This document shows, in pieces, positions 57,523-64,000 of a DNA stretch of 64,000 bases. This stretch comes from Undaria pinnatifida (lineage: Eukaryota; Sar; Phaeophyceae; Laminariales; Alariaceae). Made by a program: the position numbers and the translations under genes. Location of the stretch: NCBI GenBank assembly GCA_012845835.1, contig JABAKD010000001.1:11987501-12051500 (forward strand), given 5' to 3'. The notes beneath the pieces were generated by a model. That model made no database searches. It was given only the letters and a program-made list of their open reading frames with translations, and was not told where the DNA came from. The stretch's first letter is position 1; each line of letters begins with the position of its first letter.

Positions 57523-60500
57523 GCTGTTGCTGTTGCTGTTAATGTATTCTTGCGGTCGTCAACTACACTGCCTGTGGACCCCCCAACCCCGCCCTGCGAA
57601 CCCCTTCTTGCAAAAACGCAGCCAATTTAAGCGAAAATAGTTGGGAGCTTGCTGAGTCACAGCCTGCCTCCCCCATTCCCCTCCCTCTGTTGTGTTGTGC
57701 ACGCCTTTCAGGTTATGTCGAGCGTCCAAAATATACGGTGGAATCACCCCTCCGACCCCCACCCCCTTCCCTACCTGCTTTTTTTCTGTGGACAACCCCT
57801 CCCCCCCCTCTCCAGGTTATGCCGAGCGCCTACAACAAATTGTCCCGACTTACCCCCCCCCCCCCCCCCCCACGTCCTATTTATGCGCCTGCCTTCCAGG
57901 TTGTGTCGAGCGGTTACGACCGCACGTTGGAATCCGCGTCGGCTCTCACCCTCGGGCTCTACCCCGCGAACCAGGTCGACCCCGACGTGACGGCGGAAAC
58001 CTTGTTGTGGCAGAACTTCATCGTTGTTCCGATTCACTCATCCCAGCCTTCAAATGACGGTGAGTGAGGGGCACGGGTTCCGGTTGACGGTTTTTTTTTT
58101 CATGGCTTGTCCCGTCAATATAGTTTTCTTCTTGACGCCTTTACAACTGAAAACCTGTTTAGGGGACAAAATTTCTTTAAATTTGTATAGGGAGGGGTTC
58201 GGGGGCTCTAAAGGGGTCAAGAGCATGTACTTGTTTTGGTGTGGGGAGTGCCGTGACGGCTGTCCGTCAAATGTTCCTTGACCGCTTTCCGTCAAGGTAA
58301 GGTAATCCGTTAATTTTTGTGAGAGCATACTAGCTTTAGTGTAAGGAGTGCCGTGACGGCTGTCCGTCGATGTACTTTGATGGCTGTCCGTCAATGTACC
58401 TTGACGGCTCTCCGTGACGGCTGTCCGTCAAGGTAACCCGTCAAGGTATCTTGACGACAGCCCGTGAAGTGCCTCGAAAAACTGTATCGCCGTGCCGATA
58501 CACTATTGTCAGCCTCTGAACGGTTAGGGGCAAGGATATCGTCGGTTTGTGACTGGCGGTCTAGGCTTCTAGGTTGTCCGATCAAGGCCACTTTTGACCG
58601 ATAACCGGTGTGGGACCCGTGCATCCCGACCAAAAAAGGGAAGAATGACCCCGATCTACTTGGAATTTGGAAATCGAAAACCTCTTTTTATCTATCCCGA
58701 AGGTAGTCGGGTAGTGCTTGTGAGAATCCGGCTCGGTAGTTGGATGAAGGTGAGCACCTTGACTAATTGTACATTCGTTCCTTGTGCGTTTGTTTTAATT
58801 GGCATCACAGTACACAAAATGAAACAAACACACGCTGAAAACAGGGATGAATGATCACCTTCGGCAGGTGACGGAGACGAGTATGACGTCGCTGTCCTGC
58901 GCGACTTCATGACAGTGGCTACTATACTAGAGCAGTATATATATATCAGAAACTTGGGCGTGTCCACTACGTATACTTCAAAAACGGCAGCTAATATACT
59001 ACCTGGTAGACTATACCAGGGTGTCATATCAGAACCGATCGCCCCGGTGGCGTATCAGCTTATCCTTGAGCCAGGTATAGGTCAGTTTCGTCAGTTCGAA
59101 TCCCCCCGAGTGCATACTCGTATAAATTCGTGGGGACTTTTTCTTGCGCACAAATTGACGTGCGGAAAGCGCGAGAGCGTGAGGTGGCAACACTCGATGA
59201 ACAATCGACGAGCGGTGGGATTGCTGAATGAACCCTATGCGCGATAAAAATTGAAGGCAAGAACCGGGGGGAAGAAGAGACGACACTTGTGACCACGGCT
59301 TGTCCAGAAGCTGGAAAGTAGAAGTGTGCGAAAATAAATAAATAAGTAAATCAGGCATGTGGGCGTGTCCACGACAAATACAATAGCGGCAGCTATACAC
59401 CAGGTATCATATATCAGGCAGTTTGGGTCAGTTACGGTAGTTATAATCGAACCGATATTCTAATTTTACAGCTGCACGCCGAAAAATAGGGGCTCGTTTC
59501 CTGCCTCGCGTGCCAGGAATAAGCGGGAAATAAGCGTGTTCCATGTTCGTCTGACGACCGGAATCAACCAACCAAAGACGTCAAACAAATGAATCGTCGA
59601 CTTTTTTTTTTTTGCAAATACGCAATGAGCGTGTGTTGTTTTCACTTTAAACCGTTCTTTCTTCCCAACATCAGTACGACACCCAGTGTCCGTGCTGATT
59701 CATCCCAGAGAGATACAAATTCTGTGGTCAGACTATCCTCGGGAATAATGGAACATAGCAGTAGTTATTTGCAGCAGCAGCGGCGGTACCACCCGTGTGA
59801 ACACTGCCTACTTGCGCACACACCTCACGGCAGTCACAAATATAGCCCATCGCGAGTTCACGGCAAGAGCTACACTCTTTGTACATTCCAGGCACTCGCC
59901 CTTGCCCGCGTTAAGAGCTTATCCTCTATAATATGAATAGTACGTTCGTAATGGTAACAACTTACCAGGTGCCTATTACACACCCGTATAGCAGGGGCAT
60001 GGACGTGTCAAAGGTGCGGCACTATCTGTATCACTTTGCTCAGTAACCGTTGCTCGCCTTGACAGCTTACCTCAGCCTTTTTTTTCCCCCCATCCGCTGG
60101 AGGATAAAAAGTACTGGTATCAAAATCGAAAACAAAAACAAATAACGAAACATACTAATATTTGCAGTGCGTGCGTAATGACGACAAATTGATTGTATAC
60201 GAGATACCTGGTATTTCAGGGACTCAGTGGTGTCTTTCTTAACCCCTTGCAGCCCCCAAATCCCTCCCTATACTAATTCCAAGCAATTTGGACCACGAAA
60301 CGGGTTTCCAGTTGTGAAAGCGTTATCCCATTTAGCACCGCACTCCCGGTATGGGGACAAAATACTTGGAGTTGGACTGGGATCATTTTAGGAGTTGGAT
60401 GGGTTAACTAACTTAGCTATCGTCAACCTCTGCTCGCTTTGGCAGCGATCATCGTGGCGACGGACAAATGCCCGGCGTACGACGACAACTGGATTGAGTT

Positions 60501-61553
60501 CTACCGCAGCCCAGAGTTTATCAGCAAGCAGGTGAAAATCGTTGGTAGGTTACCAGGTGGCGATTGATGAGTGCTTTTCGGCGGGTGGTTTTGGCTGGCT
60601 TGTGTTTGGCTTGGCTTGGCTTGGCTTGGCTTGTGTTTGGGGTGGATTGGCTTGTGTGTGGCTTGGCTTGGCTTGGCTCGTGTGTGGCTTGGATTGGCTT
60701 GGCTCGTGTGTGGCTTGGATTGGCCTGGCTTTGATTGGATTGCGTTAGTTAGGTTGTTCAAGGAGAGCATGACCGTAAATGAGCATCGTGATGCATTTTG
60801 ACTATGTAAAACGATGCATCGTTTCCGTTTTCGATATGTTCAAGACCAGCCTTGCTAGTTATTGTCATTTGACTCCCCGTCTCTATTTCCGGGATGTTCA
60901 AGCCCGACATGGCCATTTACCGTGGAAAATTTTGACATTTGGTATTAATAGACCGACGCAACTGTTCTATTTTCCGTTTTCGATCTTCACAACTGGCGTG
61001 GCCATTTTTCTCATCTATTTGGACCATACCAACCCAACGTTGCGTTTCCGATTCAGTATTCAACCAAAAGCCCATTTCTCAATATACTTTTTGGTGGAAA
61101 CTGACGCAACTCCGTGTTTGCTGCTGGCCTGACGGTGCCCTGATCCGAAAACAAACGCAGGCTAAGGCGGAGATATCACCGTGGTTTTCGTCGCGCGTTT
61201 TCCGTTTTCGATATTAAAATCCGACATGGCTATTCCTGGCCTTTCCTGATTACTTTTTACCGGGGATATATTTTATCTTTTCTGGCCAAAATGTCGCGTT
61301 TTCAATTTTTTATGACTAAAATTCGCCGTTTCCTATGGTACGTTTTTGTCTAAGCCGACGTGATGCCGCCTGTGCTGTTGGCCTGACGTTGCCCTCGTGC
61401 TGAAACGACCACAGGCCGAAGCATTGAACTTTATCACAGAGGTTTACCGCGCGTTCTCAGCTGAGAACGAGGGGACGAAGTCTCCTGATTGCTGGGACGA
61501 GGCGAAGGACCTGGAAGAGGTGACGGCTTGGACTTTGGTGTTTGGTGTTCGGG

Positions 61554-61584
<31 letters not shown>

Positions 61585-63468
61585 GGTGGTGGTGGTGGTG
61601 GTGGTGGTGGGGGTGGTTTTGGCGGTGTTCATGATGGTTGGTTGAAAGAGGGTTTTGCTCGCTGGTTTTTGGTTCTGTGTTTTGTCAGTTGGTTGATTAT
61701 GGACATCGTTGTTTTGTTATTAACCCCTTTACAACTGGAAACCCGTTTTTACAACTGGAAACCCGTTTTTGGGGACAAAATTACTTGGACATAGTATAGG
61801 GAGGGGTTCGGGGGCTCTAAAGGGGTTAAGCATTCATATACCAGGTAGATGACTGGGGGATTTGTTGTTTGGATTGTTGGTTGCTTGGCTCCTGGCTTCG
61901 CTGGTCGGTCGGTCGAGTGCTTATGTTCGGCAATCCTGAGATTGAGATATCAAAGGAGGTCGTAGTTAACAATCTTTCTTTTTTTTGCATGTCGTTCGAT
62001 GACAGCGGTGAGATAGCCAAGAGGCAGGGATCAGTCGGTCGATTGCTCATTTTCTTGAATGCTTGATTCTTATATAAGACATCAGTAGTACTTGCCTGGC
62101 TTTGTTTTTTATTAGCTGGTAGCGTGGTGTTTTGTTAGGTTTTGTGATTATTTTCGAACCCATTGAGTGGTTGGCCTACTGTAATTGGTTTTGATCCTGC
62201 AACTGTTCCCGCCGCGCTCAATTTTATTTGCCTTGGTCGTGCAACTGTTGCCGCTCCTGCGGGATGTACTTTTTCTGTTATCTCAGCACAAGCTCGAGCT
62301 TCACGCGCCGTACAACCTCTGGGACTGTGCGAATGTGCTGAACGACGAGGGAGAGGTCCAGACTATCAACATTATCGACGTAGCCACTCCTCCGGCGGAG
62401 TACACCGGCATCACGGGCGGGTGAGTGTTAGTGATGGTTGTGGTGGTTGTGGCAATCGTGTGGGTGTTGGTGGTTGTGGCAATCGTGTTGGTGTTGGTTG
62501 TGGCAATCGCGTTGGTGTTGGTTGTGGCAATCGTGGCATTGGTGGCACGGGGGGTCCAGGTGGTGTTGGTTTTCAGGTTGGGGGTGCTGGGGGTCGACGT
62601 GCTAAGAGTGGTGGTGGTGGTGGTGGTGGTATCGCTTTTGGCGGTGCCGGTGGTGGCGGCGTTGGTGTTGCTTGTTGTGTGCTGATCTTCTTTGTTTCTT
62701 TTGTTACTTGTTCACTGTTGTCGCGCAACTACTGTTGTGTAGCAGTGGTAGCGTTGGGTAAAATCCGTCGTGGTGGTTTCGGCTGTTATTGATGTCGGCG
62801 CGATCACATTTTCCCGCTGCCTGGTCTAATGGTACACTTTCTCCAAAATATTTCTCTGTTAATGAATTATCTCCTGGTACTACTTCCGCCCCCCCTCCCC
62901 CTCCTCGCCCCTATTTCACTCTTCCGTCCCTCCCGCTTCCCTCTCCCTTCTTTCCTCCAGTTGCACTTCGGGTGTGCGTTTGCTGTTTTGCCGTTTCCTG
63001 CTATGCTTTCAAGCCTTGCGACGGTAGGGTCGCGACTTCACTTTTCAGCCGAATTATTTATCGCGGATGGACTTTTCCTCGGAGTAGCTACCCATTATCT
63101 TGGTGATCGGATAATACACGCCTTTTCGATATAATTCGTTAAGATACCTATAGCCCAGACGGTGTGTCGGGCTTATCTTGCTGTTTTTTTCAGAGTCGGT
63201 TACTGGGTGTACAGTCCACATTCCAATGTGGTGAGGGACCGAGCTTCTGAACTGAACAGGTTCATAATATCGTGGTGCTGCCACCCCTCCCTATCGTACC
63301 ACGCGTTTTGTGTACACTTAACTGGCCCTATGCCCTTTCCTTCCCCCCCCCCCCGCCTCCTCCCGAACGCAGGTTCGAATACTTGACCGACCTGGTGAGG
63401 TGGATTGAAAACCAGAAATACGAGCAAGCCATTGTCGGGCGATACGTTGGCGGACTCTACATCGCTGA
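55991..63468 (+). CDS. Histidine acid phosphatase (spliced, 3' end outside window)
   Basis: Seven exons join in frame: 55991-56269, 57108-57239, 57900-58059, 60446-60531, 61415-61519, 62287-62420, 63373-63468, making 330 codons plus two bases. All introns are GT-AG and all donors begin GTGA (intron phases 0, 0, 1, 0, 0, 2, 2). The start is the first ATG of the frame. A basic, Gly-rich N-terminus leads to a hydrophobic stretch at residues 36-54, probably a signal peptide or anchor, so the enzyme is likely secreted or lysosomal/vacuolar. VVMRHGQRTRL (R71, H72, R75) is the phosphohistidine site of this family, although the usual Pro after RT is Arg. SSGYDRTLESASALTLGLYP supplies the next conserved Arg. 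The catalytic HD motif normally near the C-terminus is not present and should lie beyond base 64000. Function: hydrolysis of phosphomonoesters through a phosphohistidine intermediate. Substrate unknown. Confidence 0.9.
56575..56630 (+). repeat. Partial copy of the exon 1 / intron 1 junction
   Basis: ggcaattcgagcaggacaac then tgcgttgcggtgagggtg resembles the end of exon 1 and its donor (56240-56278). Diverged; probably a decoy. Confidence 0.4.
56815..56895 (-). mobile_element. MITE-D copy 1 (intron 1)
   Basis: cccctccctatactactgta and aacgggtttcccgctgtaaa match the other D copies. The ends are degraded. Confidence 0.6.
57108..57239 (+). CDS. Acid phosphatase exon 2
   Basis: 44 codons from LTPEGEQQCYEVGQQL to WYDADRVQ. 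Acceptor acggtag, donor gtgagaggg. Confidence 0.9.
57483..57540. repeat. (GTT)n microsatellite in intron 2
   Basis: About 19 triplets, changing to GCT/GTT at the end. Confidence 0.95.
57700..57935 (+). repeat. Triplicated intron 2 / exon 3 junction
   Basis: Three successive acceptor-plus-exon starts: cctttcaggttatgtcgagc (57706), tctccaggttatgccgagcg (57807) and ccttccaggttgtgtcgagc (57893). Copy 1 can be followed about 35 bp into exon 3 sequence. Only the last copy has an open reading frame for the conserved protein. Confidence 0.8.
57900..58059 (+). CDS. Acid phosphatase exon 3
   Basis: 53 codons plus one base: VVSSGYDRTLESASALTLGL through PIHSSQPSND. It carries the second conserved catalytic-pocket Arg (DRT). 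Donor gtgagtgag. Confidence 0.92.
58132..58221 (+). mobile_element. MITE-D copy 2 (intron 3)
   Basis: gcctttacaactgaaaacct through ggctctaaaggggtcaag. Confidence 0.75.
58240..58460. repeat. Imperfect repeats of a palindromic unit in intron 3
   Basis: tgacggctgtccgtcaa and variants recur at least six times. Each unit is near-palindromic (tgacgg...ccgtca), so the tract can form hairpins. Confidence 0.85.
58461..59035. other. Intron 3 sequence without recognised feature
   Basis: No repeat or coding match was seen here. The two frames at 58594-58854 and 58692-59027 lie on opposite strands of the same DNA and show no domain. Confidence 0.3.
59036..59346 (+). mobile_element. SINE-A copy 5 (complete, within intron 3)
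   Basis: A box tggcgtatcagc (59048-59059) and B box agttcgaatcc (59092-59102), body, tail cacggcttgtccagaagctg and a short aaataaataaataa run. Confidence 0.9.
59347..60237. other. Intron 3 sequence without recognised feature
   Basis: No further repeat or exon recognised. The scattered open frames show no homology I can see. Confidence 0.35.
60239..60322 (-). mobile_element. MITE-D copy 3 (intron 3)
   Basis: ttaaccccttgcagccccca through cgggtttccagttgtgaaag. Confidence 0.75.
60322..60408 (+). repeat. Short repeat family E, copy 2 (intron 3)
   Basis: cccatttagcaccgcactcc, atggggacaaaatacttgga, gatcattttaggagttggat; matches 49592-49684. It abuts MITE-D here, as it does at 49.5 kb. Confidence 0.65.
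60446..60531 (+). CDS. Acid phosphatase exon 4
   Basis: Completes the split codon and reads AIIVATDKCPAYDDNWIEF then YRSPEFISKQ. Acceptor ggcag, donor gtgaaaatc. Confidence 0.9.
60598..60735. repeat. GGCTT-type minisatellite in intron 4
   Basis: ggcttggcttggcttggctt and longer gtgtgtggcttggattggct units. Confidence 0.9.
60815..61400 (+). repeat. Diverged internal repeats of intron 4, including a second exon 5 junction
   Basis: ttttcgatatgttcaagacc, tttcgatcttcacaactggc and ttttcgatattaaaatccga share one pattern at irregular spacing. The segment ctgctggcctgacggtgccc followed by aacgcaggctaaggcggag (61121-61173) is a diverged copy of 61374-61430, which spans the true exon 5 acceptor. Confidence 0.65.
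61415..61519 (+). CDS. Acid phosphatase exon 5
   Basis: 35 codons: AEALNFITEVYRAFSAENEG to AKDLEE. Acceptor accacag, donor gtgacggct. Confidence 0.9.
61556..61622. repeat. GTT/GTG triplet repeat in intron 5
   Basis: About 15 GGT triplets follow four GTT triplets, with only minor interruptions. Confidence 0.95.
61720..61830 (+). mobile_element. MITE-D copy 4 (intron 5)
   Basis: The best-preserved copy: ttaacccctttacaactgga at the left and ggctctaaaggggttaag at the right give inverted ends of about 12 bp. It has an internal duplication of acaactggaaacccgttttt. Confidence 0.8.
61831..62286. other. Rest of intron 5
   Basis: No recognised feature apart from a taccaggta word at 61839. Confidence 0.4.
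62287..62420 (+). CDS. Acid phosphatase exon 6
   Basis: 44 codons plus two bases: HKLELHAPYNLWDCANVLND to TPPAEYTGITG. Acceptor tatctcag, donor gtgagtgtt. Confidence 0.92.
62430..62560. repeat. GTTGTGGCAATCGTG minisatellite in intron 6
   Basis: ggttgtggcaatcgtgttgg is repeated with variation at least five times, followed by more GGT-rich sequence to 62660. Confidence 0.9.
62661..63372. other. Rest of intron 6, with a possible 37-nt cryptic exon
   Basis: A strong acceptor (ctgtttttttcag) at 63181-63193 is followed by 37 nt and a gtgagg donor at 63231. Using it would shift exon 7 out of its conserved frame, so it is not included in the gene model. Confidence 0.4.
63373..63468 (+). CDS. Acid phosphatase exon 7
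   Basis: Completes a Gly codon, then FEYLTDLVRWIENQKYEQAI and VGRYVGGLYIA. Acceptor gaacgcag, donor gtgagtcta. The next exon should contain the HD motif but is not in the window. Confidence 0.85.
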
Positions 63469-63485
63469 GTGAGTCTAATCGAGAG

Positions 63486-63574
63486 TTAACCCCTTTAGAG
63501 CCCCAATATCCCTCCCTGTACTATTTCCAAGCAATTTTCCTCATAAGTGGGTTTCCAGTTGTAGAGGCATTTAA
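63486..63574 (-). mobile_element. MITE-D copy 5 (intron 7)
   Basis: gttaacccctttagagcccc through gggtttccagttgtagaggc. It begins 18 bases inside the intron. Confidence 0.78.
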
Positions 63575-63859
63575 GTAGGTGGCCCCTTTGAAGGGACCGC
63601 GCGATAAGGGTAACCGATATGTACGGGGCCTCAAATCTCTCCGCACCAGTTTTTTCCCGCGTTTAGGGACCTCGTCCCTTTATACTGGACGCAACACGCA
63701 GTGAGGGACGCCTTAAAAGAGGCCATCACGCTGTGTCCCGCTTGAAAAACGCCTCATAGACTTGTAGAAATATAAACTATTCGCTCCCCAAATGCCAGAT
63801 ACGCGGTCAAATCCGCTTTAGTTGTCCCAGGACCCTTGAGAAGATGTACACGTTTGTTG

Positions 63860-64000
63860 AGAGACGTCGGTGCGTAATTCGATGCGAAATCGACGAGCGT
63901 AAAAAGCTGAACAGTGGCAATGCGGAACCCTGTGCGCGATAGAAATGAAGGGCAAGCACCGGGGGGGAAAAGGAAAGACCCCTGTGACCACGGCATGGCT
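63860..64000 (+). mobile_element. SINE-A variant, body (runs off the window)
   Basis: tgcgaaatcgacgagcgtaa, aaagctgaacagtggcaatg, ccctgtgcgcgatagaaatg, ctgtgaccacggcatggct. Confidence 0.7.

Noticed and set aside
62163-62792. 209-codon Gly-rich protein
   Set aside because: It spans exon 6 in the wrong frame and then an intron minisatellite.

Overview
The window is nuclear DNA from a eukaryote. It carries one spliced gene with seven GT-AG exons, tRNA-derived SINEs, copia-, gypsy- and LINE-type retrotransposon remnants, hAT-like DNA transposons and abundant simple repeats. There are no operons, prokaryotic genes, rRNA genes or CRISPR arrays. The style of the copia and gypsy pol remnants recalls stramenopiles, perhaps a brown alga; this is an impression from memory and only moderately supported.

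Layout. 1-17.9 kb: no intact gene. It holds a long diverged inverted repeat (1-720 against 11.3-12.95 kb), a second inverted pair from another family (5.54-6.66 against 16.77-17.88 kb), scattered coding-like but broken fragments, and two SINE copies. 17.9-24 kb: a dead Ty1/copia pol, a dead LINE reverse transcriptase, and an unidentified broken coding region. 24-25.7 kb: nothing recognised. 25.7-27.1 kb: a hAT-like element with a decayed BED finger. 28.7-36.6 kb: two broken Ty3/gypsy pol copies on the minus strand, with between them a hAT-like element that has a perfect 8-bp target duplication and sits inside a SINE. 36.6-39.9 kb: nested SINEs and two copies of a small hAT-like MITE. 40-55 kb: SINE copies, GGTTC and GGGTC pentamer arrays, a 22-bp satellite and microsatellites, with no convincing gene. 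55.99 kb to the window end: a histidine acid phosphatase gene on the plus strand, seven exons visible, its 3' end outside the window.

The acid phosphatase is the only gene that looks intact. Its seven exons join in frame into 330 codons, with the RHGxR phosphohistidine site and the downstream DRT segment; the C-terminal catalytic HD motif must lie beyond base 64000. Its introns hold five copies of a ~90-bp MITE and several partial duplications of its own splice junctions. The most unusual structures in the window are these duplicated junctions, the pentamer-ended hAT-like families, the large inverted repeat, and the 22-bp satellite that is open in all three forward frames.
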